A DNA stretch of 64,000 nucleotides from positions 124,001 through 188,000 of the forward strand of contig NZ_JAFMVC010000007.1 in NCBI RefSeq assembly GCF_025499605.1. The letters are read 5' to 3'. Below are positions 18,901-26,836 of the stretch, in pieces. Numbering within the stretch: position 1 is the first letter of the stretch; each line of letters starts with the position of its first letter. The notes below the pieces were generated by a model that was not told the DNA's origin, ran no database searches, and was given only the letters and a program-made list of their open reading frames with translations. The DNA comes from Carboxylicivirga litoralis. GTDB taxonomy: Bacteria > Bacteroidota > Bacteroidia > Bacteroidales > Marinilabiliaceae. A program made the position numbers and the translations under genes.

Positions 18901-19546
18901 TCCCCATACCAGCTTCCCCAAGAACAAACATAAGCGGCTTAGTCTTGTTCTCTTTAAAAAAGGCCTGGAACGACTCGCGTTCAACATATGACTCCGGGTT
19001 GTACTTATGAGCATTACTGGCCAGAAACCGTTTATTATTCTTAGAAGTAACCTCTCCTAACCAATTCAAGGTTTCTTCATTTGATTGCTTCAAAAAAACA
19101 TCCACCTCCTTAGCCAAAGCCGGAGTATTACTTGTGTCGATATCAGATGCTAACTGAGTTTTTACAAATGACGTCAATTCGCGGAGTACCAGGCTAAGCT
19201 TTAAATTGATAGCATCTAACCAATGAACCGATGAAATAAGGTATTGCCACTCAGAATCCAGTGGAATATCCTCAAAACGAAGGTTAATGATTATTTTATT
19301 GTGACTACAAGCCCGCTCAATCTCCCGTCGACAAGGTGCAGAACTATATGAATTCTCGGTGAATACCAACAGAACAATACTGGTATTCTCAATTCCTCTT
19401 ACAATTTCAGCCCCATAAGGATTTCCAGGTATTAAATCTCTGGGTGCTATCCATGCTTTAATATCTTTCTTTTCCAGTTCATCGCAAATTGTCATTGCGA
19501 GTTTACTATCCTTGGAAGAGTGCGAAATAAATATATCATGTTTCAT
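15992..19546 (-). CDS. TIR domain - STAND NTPase - helical repeat protein
   Basis: An 1184-residue protein. Residues 1-130 are a TIR domain: HDIFISHSSKD, AWIAPRDLIPG, and SYSSAPCRREIE with Glu75 at the position of the NAD-cleaving glutamate. Residues about 190-500 form a P-loop NTPase of STAND type, with Walker A GEAGMGKT at 210-217 and Walker B FFFDAINEA with Asp286/Glu290. The remaining 650 residues are Leu/Asn/Tyr-rich helices, probably a sensor repeat region. In known anti-phage systems this architecture couples ligand sensing to NAD+ cleavage or cyclic-ADPR signal production. It lies 23 bp after the AAA+ gene and 6 bp before the GDPD gene. No phage-defence evidence beyond architecture and context. 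Confidence 0.88.
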   Translation of the reverse strand: MKHDIFISHSSKDSKLAMTICDELEKKDIKAWIAPRDLIPGNPYGAEIVRGIENTSIVLLVFTENSYSSAPCRREIERACSHNKIIINLRFEDIPLDSEWQYLISSVHWLDAINLKLSLVLRELTSFVKTQLASDIDTSNTPALAKEVDVFLKQSNEETLNWLGEVTSKNNKRFLASNAHKYNPESYVERESFQAFFKENKTKPLMFVLGEAGMGKTNEMCNLIQQLSDKDETSCLAFNSQLLDEGFNRVLHAVYTDSRRLSLEHILEKINQEAKESGVRHYFFFDAINEASSYPVEEERFAAYPYVQLLKDVVNLLLDEKYSQFTLVVSCRNTPFEHLKNRIATELYMDMANVPIFSLERFSNNELIAVFDKYCVQYGIQTSREQFISLEFAKIRDSLSSPLLFKLVVQSYENKELPNHIEQYDFVVIVKNLLSKNLFESNFSAYELLLRLTQVFRKKHIDNLNIAKILGSNDKELISLKEAFIGADGKLSEVSSILFKDGYLKYSNGSIRFTYEKVQEALFEISFFNEYENQYERGIIPAKVYEEIILEQKLEYDIVSYSYLCNALVNNYLVTKDDECLKTTVLNSRHRIQVLGALLLSKLSAIGYESTAREMVKMMLYSSDSEILDSALKTISIFYHQYKTADEFKVIANTQKSPTNYFINLFNNSNNHEVLNKAGVFIYNIILQNSHLADQILNELYVGILKGNTINMNFMMQLGLLSFVVSIDKLVNEKENIQQCKAAINDNVLLYWNKIFEKVFDSGCKVYHPDHEKASKYISLIPGFLRNTLLKMGIKLAMLKYFNIQSDYTNNLKEYENFWKNLPAKSSNGEWSKRAFSEITELFDSNIPLDQSKSKLIVEGIKTGDVLSFMMIERLLIIRGMHDWQPVREIIEKALSLNQADSDYVPYIQMSYCYVLFHIIDKSLVNEWRDDIEEVAFKLLEKTALQWSKTTYGRFKTPYIDNVKTSYGYYKQFVINWYIIAACKKAGGDKYGIDHMPMLKELIDELVSSKEKDRDLLFYIIENISLTATNLGKIYSALALYDYILSKVNTERLLDEFNLPKETEEYKDKKLDEYMISILNTIRSFFPNQTLRYEADKLILHKFQGNPLAAAILSKTKVITVTEETLGSLLTSRFGNFFVWGLNDQDVRSFFIKVLTCSENVKNGKDWAFKSIQYAFNDLLKVKI

Positions 19547-19569
19547 AGGTATTGAGTTTGGTTTAATTT

Positions 19570-22230
19570 TTAATATCCTATTTTATTACGTTTTATATTA
19601 TTGGGTCTGGATAAAGAAGCCATGGCTAATTTTTCCACATCTGCTTTTGTAAACTGATTAATATCGTTGTGTTCCTGATTATGATCATAAATAATACGCG
19701 CAGCTTGTATCAGCTTTAATTTTTCATAATGGTTTCTGCATTCGCGGGCATTACCGAAATTATGGTCTTTATTCACCACCAGATGAGCAATTATCTCTTT
19801 CAGAACAGGCATGGCTTCGTCATCAAGTTTGTAACCTCCTGAATGAATAAGCTGATTGAAGATAGTTAACAGCTCCTCAACCGTATAGTCCTCAAAATGG
19901 ATGGTATTTGGAAAACGACTTCGCAAACCTGGATTGGAATCAAGAAAGTGCATCATCTTATCGGGGTAACCAGCTAAAACAACGCATGATGTATTTCGCA
20001 TTAGTTCCAGTTCGCTTACCAGCGTATCAATAGCTTCATGACCATAATCACGGTCATTGTCAGATTTATACAAAGCATAGGCTTCATCAATAAACAGAAT
20101 GCCTCCATAAGACTGATCGATGAGTTTCTTCATCTGTCGAGCTGTTTCTCCAATATACTGACCAACAATATCATGACGCTTCGCCGTTACAACATGTCCT
20201 TTGGGTAATACACCTATGCTTTTAAAAATCTGCCCGTAACTTTCGGCAACAGTGGTTTTTCCGGTACCTGGATTACCTAGAAACAAAGAATTTAATGACA
20301 CCGTAGCATCACTTTCTTTCCGCAATTGCTCCATCTTAACCAAAGCTGACAGCTCTTTTACCTGGTTCTTAACCTTCGATAGTCCAACCAGCTTATCTAA
20401 ATCTTCAGAAACCTCACGGAGCGATAGTTTATGGGTCGACTGATATTCATCCTTTATTGAATTTTCAACATCGCCACGCTGCACACATACCAAATGATTG
20501 TACTCAACAGGTTTTCGTAAAATAGCATTAAGCTTTGATTCACGAGCCAGCATTTTTGATAACATCGGACGATAATGAGATGGTGGAACATTCTGCTTCA
20601 TATACGCAAAGTATTCGAGCACCAAATCACGGGCTTCGTAATGAAGTTCGCCTCCAATTTTTTCTAATTCTTTTTGGTAATAATGTAACATGTTTTCAGC
20701 CGTATACTCGCTAAACTCAAACACATGCTGAAAACAAATTTTTAAACATTGGTATTGCGCCGACAAAGCCTCCCAACTTTTGCGACTCATCCCTAACACA
20801 TATAAATTACATTTATCCTTCTCAATGTGGTCACACAGGAAGTTCATTAAATCTTCGCGACTCACATCAAGTGTTAGGTTTCGCTCTGCATTCAGCTCCT
20901 TTTCAAGGTTTGCGATGACAATGATTTTATCTGAAAACGAACTTAGCTTTGATGCCAGTTCGCTTTGCGAGCTAATGGTACGAAAGTTAAAACTATCTAC
21001 ATTGACGCTAAAGTTCTTTAGTGCAATATTTGAATAATACTTGGCCAGTTTTGTTATTTCGATATTACCGTGAGTTAAAAACACCATGTTGGGTGACAAT
21101 TGAAAAATGGTATTCTTCTCTGAGTAATTATCAAATGCTACTCTGGATTTGTCAACAAACTCAATAAAGCGATTACTGGCAATATTTCTCACTTTACTGG
21201 ATGCAATAACAGGTTCTGGTGGAGTTACCACCTTATCTATTGGCTCTGAACAGTTATCTTCTACGCTTTTTTTCTCTTCTTCGATCAAAAACTTTCCTAA
21301 AGCCATCGTAAAATCCCGATAATCATCAGACACCTCGTCGAGCTCATTGGAATTAAAGAGGTCTTGCAAATCAAATGTTTCGAGATTAGCATATAAGATC
21401 AATCCTTCTTCAATCTGAAACAAATTATGGTTTATAAAACAATCTTTACTATCTCTTGCCAAAACAAGTGCTTTCACAAAAAGATCATAGTCATCATCCA
21501 AAACCATTTCTATCATTTCCTTCACTTCGGCCAACCGTTTTATTACAGCCTCGTAACGGGAGTTACAAACAACCTGGCTTTGTGAACTTTCGAAAAAATA
21601 AGTTAGATACACCCCATAACTAAACTCGTCATCAGACAAATCTTTTTCAGTCGTTAATAACAAGTCGTATTCTTTCCCAACAAAAACTGGTAGCACATTG
21701 GAATGAATAATGTTGTTCGCAAGCTTATAAACAAAAGCCTGTTTCCATTTTTCATTATGATACTCCACATATTGATTGAAAAACTTGAAGCTTTGTGCTA
21801 ATATCCCTTGTTCAACGGCATTATTGGCTTTGCGAATGAGCTCTAAAGCCGATGCTTTATTGCCTGTAATTTCTTTTTTGAATACAAACCCTTTTTCAAA
21901 AAGCTTTTCAAGCTCCTTCCCTAGTTCATAAGTTTTCTGTTCTAAATCAGAATAATACCAATAGATAATAATCGATTCTGCATTAGCGAAAGCATTACAT
22001 TTCCTGAGTATTGAGCTAAGGAATGCTTTCGCTGAAGGTTCTATGTCATCAGCGATATGAAAACACAGCTCTGTCTTGCTATGAGGTGAAACCAAATAAT
22101 TGTCCAACCAGCCATCAAATTCATCTAGTATTTCTTCTTCACACGAAAAAATACCTGTTATCTCGATTACCCCCTTTGAAATGTCAGTTACAATACTATC
22201 AGTAGGATTGCTGTATATGTAGTTTTGCAT
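19570..22230 (-). CDS. SiaC-like (DUF1987) domain fused to CbxX/SpoVK-type AAA+ ATPase
   Basis: An 886-residue protein. Residues about 1-125 align by eye to the SiaC/DUF1987 pattern: a short strand, KGVIEITGIFS, WLDNYL, TELCFHI, SAKAFLSSILRKC, then IIIYWYYSDLEQKTYELGKELE. The NTSS phospho-acceptor stretch of SiaC is replaced by IEPSAK. The middle (about 360-560) looks like a degraded AAA module without a P-loop. The C-terminal AAA+ has Walker A GNPGTGKT at 652-659, Walker B LFIDEA at 712-717, and RSRF arginine finger near 770, as in CbxX/SpoVK remodelling ATPases. It is the third gene of the operon. Role inferred: regulatory ATPase of the signalling module. Confidence 0.82.
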   Translation of the reverse strand: MQNYIYSNPTDSIVTDISKGVIEITGIFSCEEEILDEFDGWLDNYLVSPHSKTELCFHIADDIEPSAKAFLSSILRKCNAFANAESIIIYWYYSDLEQKTYELGKELEKLFEKGFVFKKEITGNKASALELIRKANNAVEQGILAQSFKFFNQYVEYHNEKWKQAFVYKLANNIIHSNVLPVFVGKEYDLLLTTEKDLSDDEFSYGVYLTYFFESSQSQVVCNSRYEAVIKRLAEVKEMIEMVLDDDYDLFVKALVLARDSKDCFINHNLFQIEEGLILYANLETFDLQDLFNSNELDEVSDDYRDFTMALGKFLIEEEKKSVEDNCSEPIDKVVTPPEPVIASSKVRNIASNRFIEFVDKSRVAFDNYSEKNTIFQLSPNMVFLTHGNIEITKLAKYYSNIALKNFSVNVDSFNFRTISSQSELASKLSSFSDKIIVIANLEKELNAERNLTLDVSREDLMNFLCDHIEKDKCNLYVLGMSRKSWEALSAQYQCLKICFQHVFEFSEYTAENMLHYYQKELEKIGGELHYEARDLVLEYFAYMKQNVPPSHYRPMLSKMLARESKLNAILRKPVEYNHLVCVQRGDVENSIKDEYQSTHKLSLREVSEDLDKLVGLSKVKNQVKELSALVKMEQLRKESDATVSLNSLFLGNPGTGKTTVAESYGQIFKSIGVLPKGHVVTAKRHDIVGQYIGETARQMKKLIDQSYGGILFIDEAYALYKSDNDRDYGHEAIDTLVSELELMRNTSCVVLAGYPDKMMHFLDSNPGLRSRFPNTIHFEDYTVEELLTIFNQLIHSGGYKLDDEAMPVLKEIIAHLVVNKDHNFGNARECRNHYEKLKLIQAARIIYDHNQEHNDINQFTKADVEKLAMASLSRPNNIKRNKIGY

Positions 22231-22347
22231 TAAGAAGTGTTCTTTTATTGAGTAATAATTATGGACCGATGCTCATTAGTCATTTGCAATGACAACAGTA
22301 ACTATAGAGATAAAACACCTTTGTCCACCTAAAAAACCAGCTTAGCT

Positions 22348-22605
22348 TTATCGCTTCACAACATTATAGCCCAATTCAATTATGCTTTCGAGGGTTTGTC
22401 GTGCCGTTGACCGATCATAGTCTTTTTCTAATTCCGAAAGTTCATCGTATGGCACCATGCAAGGCGTTTGTTTACGTTCATCGTTGCGTTCAGGCCCGTA
22501 TGACCAGCCTTCGGCTTTACGTTTTTCCATCCAGCGAATATGTACTTGTTCAGCCAGTTTCTCAATTAATTGTCGGGGTAGTTTGTTCATTATTCTTAAG
22601 CTCAT
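22348..22605 (-). CDS. Stand-alone RyR domain protein, 85 aa
   Basis: Nearly the whole protein is one RyR domain (Pfam RyR type): LAEQVHIRWMEKRKAEGWSYG, then a polar loop, then TPCMVPYDELSELEKDYDRSTARQTLESIIELGY. These are the hallmark W, GW-YGP, VPY-eL and K-YDR positions. The ATG overlaps the TAA of the upstream channel-like gene (TAATG), so it is translationally coupled to it; an alternative ATG lies five codons in. RyR domains were named from ryanodine receptors; the prokaryotic ones are presumed ligand-binding or interaction modules. It may be a decoy, adaptor or separate sensor for the same ligand as the fused domain. Confidence 0.9.
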   Translation of the reverse strand: MSLRIMNKLPRQLIEKLAEQVHIRWMEKRKAEGWSYGPERNDERKQTPCMVPYDELSELEKDYDRSTARQTLESIIELGYNVVKR

Positions 22606-24284
22606 TAGTTCTTCATCAACTTCGGAATAGCAGTAATTATATCTCTGTCATATTTCTTGGTTGCTTCATCAAGATCGGCATACGGTATCAGGTATTCGTT
22701 GGTCTTATCTTCTACACTGGATACAGGGCCATATTGATAACCACTCAGTACCTTGTGTGCATACCAACGTTTGTGTTCCATCTCAGCTAATAATTCCATT
22801 ACCTCAGGCTGTGACTCTTCTAAAGTAGGAATTTGCTCTATAGCTCTATCTACGTCCCTATTTAAAGCCCTTAACTTCACATAGATATGATCAGCCGGTT
22901 CCCGATTAGCATCCTGCCCAACACTATCCAGATTATACCATAATTGTTGAGCCTCTCTAGCATCTTCAATACCATGATAACCTGCATTTATTTTTAATGC
23001 TATCATATCCAGTTCTTCCGACAACAAAGCTTCGTGGGTAAAAGACTCTTCGATAACGTTAAACTTATGAATATTTAGCTTATTTAATTCTTTGACATTA
23101 TACCACTTACTCAAAACACCTTCAGGGTTGTTTAACGTTAATACTGTATCAAGCTGATCTTTGCTTTTGATACGTGACAGGCGATTTAACACACTAATGG
23201 CTGTTTCATCGTTTTCGCACATTAAATAGGCAACCGAAAAAGCCTGTTGATGATGTATTTTTTCAAAGTTCTCTTCATTAAACAACACTAAATCTTCACA
23301 AAACACATCTTCAATATCAATCAGTTGCTTTAGCGAACGAATACCTTGATATAGGCGAGCACTTCTCTTTTCATTATCATGAAAAATAGTCACCTTCACT
23401 TTTTTCAAATTAGCATAATGACCTATGCGTGCCAGACGAATAACCATACTTTGAGCCAGCTTACCTGAACCAATGATAGCCACATGCACTTGTTCTGAAT
23501 CTACATTAACAGGTTTAAATACATCAGGAGAATACTTGTTAAAGATCATGCGCGATGCCCGTTCATTGCTGGCAATAAATCGAAAATTATAATTTCCCTT
23601 ACCAACATCTTTAATTTGCTTCAGAAACTGTAATTCGTTTAATTCATTCAGCTTAATCCCGTCTGCAACGTGTGTATATAAAGTTTGATTATCAACCTTA
23701 CTTTTATCCACTAAAAAGTGAGATATTGACATTGCTTTTGATATATTATCATCATCATTCTCATCCAAAAAAACAAAAGCCTTGGCTTTATGAGCGGCAA
23801 TCTGTTTTAGAAAAGTTTTAGAATTAATATCTCCTTCAACAATTGCAGCGCCCAGCTTTTCAACAGGATCATAGCGATGAGGATCTTCTACATCTGAGAT
23901 GATTACAACCTTTTCTCCTTGTTTCAGTAAATCTTTTATCAAATAGCGAGAACGTTCATTGAGGGAGGCTATAATGATATGGCCTTTCTTTCGAAAAAGG
24001 AAAAAATCGCGAAACTCTCGTCTTATAAAATGCAGAATAGTAATTGTTGCCGCTGCAATAAGCGTTAGCGGAGCCATCCAACGAGCAATATCAAGTAGAA
24101 TGGGTAGTTTAAAATCATCATTTGATTCCATGGCGAATAGCTTCATTGCCGTAAAAAACAAATCACTACCATGATAATCAATATTATTCTGATAATATAA
24201 AGCTCGCAATCCCCATACGCCCATGACAAAAGAGGCAAAACCCAGGAAACCAATAATCCACCAGGTTAGATTTTTTTTCTTCAT
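22605..24284 (-). CDS. Two-TM protein with tandem TrkA-N (RCK-like) domains and C-terminal RyR domain
   Basis: A 559-residue protein. Two membrane segments (about 7-27 and 66-88) flank a 40-residue extracytoplasmic loop. Two Rossmann domains follow: GHIIIASLNERSRYLIKDL near 100, and HVAIIGSGKLAQSMVIRLA near 265 with GxGxxA for NAD-type nucleotides. The C-terminal 67 residues are a RyR domain (EMEHKRWYAHKVLSGYQYGP, IPYADLDEATKKYDRD). The plan copies prokaryotic K+ channels (TM-pore-TM-RCK), but no TVGYG-type filter is present in the loop, so ion conduction is unproven. It is the first gene of the operon. A ligand-gated membrane effector is the main inference. Confidence 0.85.
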   Translation of the reverse strand: MKKKNLTWWIIGFLGFASFVMGVWGLRALYYQNNIDYHGSDLFFTAMKLFAMESNDDFKLPILLDIARWMAPLTLIAAATITILHFIRREFRDFFLFRKKGHIIIASLNERSRYLIKDLLKQGEKVVIISDVEDPHRYDPVEKLGAAIVEGDINSKTFLKQIAAHKAKAFVFLDENDDDNISKAMSISHFLVDKSKVDNQTLYTHVADGIKLNELNELQFLKQIKDVGKGNYNFRFIASNERASRMIFNKYSPDVFKPVNVDSEQVHVAIIGSGKLAQSMVIRLARIGHYANLKKVKVTIFHDNEKRSARLYQGIRSLKQLIDIEDVFCEDLVLFNEENFEKIHHQQAFSVAYLMCENDETAISVLNRLSRIKSKDQLDTVLTLNNPEGVLSKWYNVKELNKLNIHKFNVIEESFTHEALLSEELDMIALKINAGYHGIEDAREAQQLWYNLDSVGQDANREPADHIYVKLRALNRDVDRAIEQIPTLEESQPEVMELLAEMEHKRWYAHKVLSGYQYGPVSSVEDKTNEYLIPYADLDEATKKYDRDIITAIPKLMKN

Positions 24285-24322
24285 TATTTTGAGTTGGTCT
24301 GATAAAACGGAAACTAAAATAC

Positions 24323-24356
24323 CAAATTATTACCACCACGAATAAAAAAACTCAAA
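24323..24356 (-). promoter_or_regulatory. Candidate promoter of the RyR/TIR operon
   Basis: On the minus strand, TTTG (24356-24353), 20 nt, then TAATAATTTG (24332-24323). The -10 is off consensus (an extra two bases between TA and TTTG). Its position, about 40 bp before the first ATG, is right. No other match exists in the 176-bp gap. Confidence 0.3.
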
Positions 24357-24460
24357 AATTGTCATCAAAAATCTAACTAAAATCATAAAATATCACTTCT
24401 CATCGGTTATCAGCACCTCTATAAGATAACCTCTATATATCAAGTCAACTCAGCCTCTTT

Positions 24461-26665
24461 TTACTTATCCACCTCCTCTTTAAGGTTCGTAAACTTCTGC
24501 GTCAACTGATAAGAATAGCCCGGATAATCATAAATAGGAATACGCTGCTCGGTTTCGCCAATAGAATAGCCCCAGATGCTTCTGTAATCTTCGAAATCTT
24601 CTCCCAAATCTTCTATCTGACGCTGATATTCACTAATCGATTTCGATTCTATAATTATCACCTTGTCCATTTGTTTCATGGCAGGGCTATGGTTTCGGGT
24701 ATGATCCAGTTCAAACTCGAGGATGCGTCGCCCATAGCGGGTAATCCCTATAGTGCGAAACGTCAAGCTCTTACCTACACCTGGCAGGTTGAGCACATTT
24801 CGGTCGGTACCTAAAAATGGCAACCCACTCTCTTGCATCAACTTTGCCATCTCCTCTTCTATGGCACTGGCATTATTAGGAAACTCCTTGATAGCAGAAT
24901 AATACTTCGTTGGAATTTTACCAATCACCTTTTCTTCCATCTGTTCCTGCACAGCTCGCTCATTGGTGGCAAAATTGAAGCTATTTTCCATATAGCCTTT
25001 AACGCTGAAAGTGTAGTAATTGATAACACCAATCCCATTCAGTACCTTTCGTAGCTTGGCGGCATGACCACGACGCGATGCTGCAGTTGTAAAAACATGC
25101 TGGTTGGTCACTGTCCAGCCTGCTTCATTCAACTGTTTAATAGCTCTGCGCGCTTCTGGTGTGACTTCCATAGGTGATTCAAAATGGGTTTGCATAAAAA
25201 ATTGCTGAATCCCAATTTTGGAAGCTTTGGTTTTGAAATCACCTAATATCCTCACTAAATCAGATGTAATGCGCTGTGGCATATACACCGGCAAACGGCT
25301 ACCCAGTCGAACGCGTACTATTTGTGCATACTTTTCACCTTCAGGGCGGCTTTTGTTGGCTTCAAGCTTATTGGCAGCCATCTGGTAAACCCTGTCCAGT
25401 ATCTTTTGCAAGGAATGATCAGAACTCATCAAAGCATCTCCGCCAGTTATCAATATATCGCGCAACTGCGCATCTTTTTCAAAATATTCTAATAGATTAT
25501 CTAGTTTCTCATCCCAGGTCTGCTTGGGCTTCAATTTGTCCAGGTTAAAATTCAGGTTCCCTCTCTGAAAATCGTACATGCGCTGGCACGAAGCACACAA
25601 ACCACCACATGCGCGTCCCATGGTATCGGGAATCAGAATGGCTACTTCGGGATAACGCCGATGAATATTGTGCTCGCTTGGCAAATACCAGCCAGCGGCA
25701 TTGGGTTCGCCCGGTTTCACGATATCCTCTTTTTCCCAGGCCACAATGTTACCATATTCATCAATCAATTTCTGGCTGTAAATAACATAATGACGGATAG
25801 CCAAATCGGCACCTACAGCAAAATAAGGCACCCGCACATGTAATAAAGACAAATAATAAGGATTAACAAAAAACGGGATACCTTTAGCCTCAGCTTCATA
25901 TAAAACCTTCATGGTATCAGGGTCGAGCGAATTGTCGAGCATTTCGTTTAACAAATCTGGCGAACGCACTGCAAAGCGTAAATGAAAGCGATGGTCTTCC
26001 CACCAGTCCAATGCCTGCAGGTATTTTTGCTCTTTTGATAAGCCCTCAGGGAAAACAAAGCGACTATTACTCATCTCACCGGAATCAATCAAACGGATGA
26101 TAATTTTTAAAATGCGCTCCTTGTTTTCCTCACGCAGCTTAACAATTCTTGGGTCAAGGCCAGAGCTCCATCGTTCCATCCATTGCTCCACTTGTTCTTT
26201 GGATGGAATCGTTCGCTTGTATTCACCTCTGAATTGCTTGAAGAGCATCAGCATATCTTTAAAGAAAAAGGGCTTGGCTCCTCCAGTTCCGTTAGTTACA
26301 GCCAGCCAAATCAGGTGAATAGGATTGCTGATGGCCTTTTCACCCCGCAGATTCAAATCTTCAAACTCCCGGCCTGCATTATCGATATAATCCAATATGC
26401 GGATGGCTGCAAAATCTTTCCAGCTCAGTTTCTCAAAGGCTTCTCTTCCGTGTACTTCTCGTTTATAAAAACGATAAGCATCCGGATTCTTTTTGATTTC
26501 ATCCAACACCCAATTGCGCACGCCCACTAATACTTCAGTTTCATTTCTGGCATTTCGCATTATCTCTTCCAGAATAGGATTTTCATGCAATAGCTGACGA
26601 AGCAACATATGTGATTTAACAGTAATAGCGATGTGATCGAGTTGATGATTAGCTGATAATAGCAT
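24461..26665 (-). CDS. Long KamA-family radical SAM protein (lysine 2,3-aminomutase-like)
   Basis: A 734-residue protein. The cluster motif CGGLCASC places Cys353, Cys357 and Cys360 for the [4Fe-4S]-SAM centre, followed by ITGGDALMS and other KamA-type barrel motifs. Classical KamA is about 420 residues; this one has an extra helical N-terminal part of about 300 residues before the radical SAM barrel. Lysine 2,3-aminomutase isomerises L-lysine to beta-lysine using PLP, in lysine fermentation or for osmolyte synthesis. The long version is known in Bacteroidota genomes but its substrate is not established to my knowledge. Monocistronic, between the RyR operon and the next minus-strand gene. Confidence 0.82.
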   Translation of the reverse strand: MLLSANHQLDHIAITVKSHMLLRQLLHENPILEEIMRNARNETEVLVGVRNWVLDEIKKNPDAYRFYKREVHGREAFEKLSWKDFAAIRILDYIDNAGREFEDLNLRGEKAISNPIHLIWLAVTNGTGGAKPFFFKDMLMLFKQFRGEYKRTIPSKEQVEQWMERWSSGLDPRIVKLREENKERILKIIIRLIDSGEMSNSRFVFPEGLSKEQKYLQALDWWEDHRFHLRFAVRSPDLLNEMLDNSLDPDTMKVLYEAEAKGIPFFVNPYYLSLLHVRVPYFAVGADLAIRHYVIYSQKLIDEYGNIVAWEKEDIVKPGEPNAAGWYLPSEHNIHRRYPEVAILIPDTMGRACGGLCASCQRMYDFQRGNLNFNLDKLKPKQTWDEKLDNLLEYFEKDAQLRDILITGGDALMSSDHSLQKILDRVYQMAANKLEANKSRPEGEKYAQIVRVRLGSRLPVYMPQRITSDLVRILGDFKTKASKIGIQQFFMQTHFESPMEVTPEARRAIKQLNEAGWTVTNQHVFTTAASRRGHAAKLRKVLNGIGVINYYTFSVKGYMENSFNFATNERAVQEQMEEKVIGKIPTKYYSAIKEFPNNASAIEEEMAKLMQESGLPFLGTDRNVLNLPGVGKSLTFRTIGITRYGRRILEFELDHTRNHSPAMKQMDKVIIIESKSISEYQRQIEDLGEDFEDYRSIWGYSIGETEQRIPIYDYPGYSYQLTQKFTNLKEEVDK

Positions 26666-26836
26666 AGCACAGAGGATTTACAGAATTAACCATAATTAAA
26701 GATACGGGATTTATGGGTCATCCTAAAGTAAATTACTGGAAATGAACTTCAGAGCATATCTCCTACTGGAATACTATTGGCAAAAAAGCTTACAAGAGAA
26801 CCTGCCAGCTATAGAATGTAGATTATTCCCGGACTT

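Noticed and set aside
22605-24284. Annotation as a K+ channel
   Set aside because: TM and RCK-like domains are present but no selectivity-filter sequence is found, so conduction is not claimed.
15992-24284. Assignment to a named defence system such as Thoeris or an Avs family
   Set aside because: Thoeris has TIR plus SLOG-type or TIR-NADase effectors, and Avs lacks the RyR, SiaC and GDPD partners. None fits the gene set seen here.
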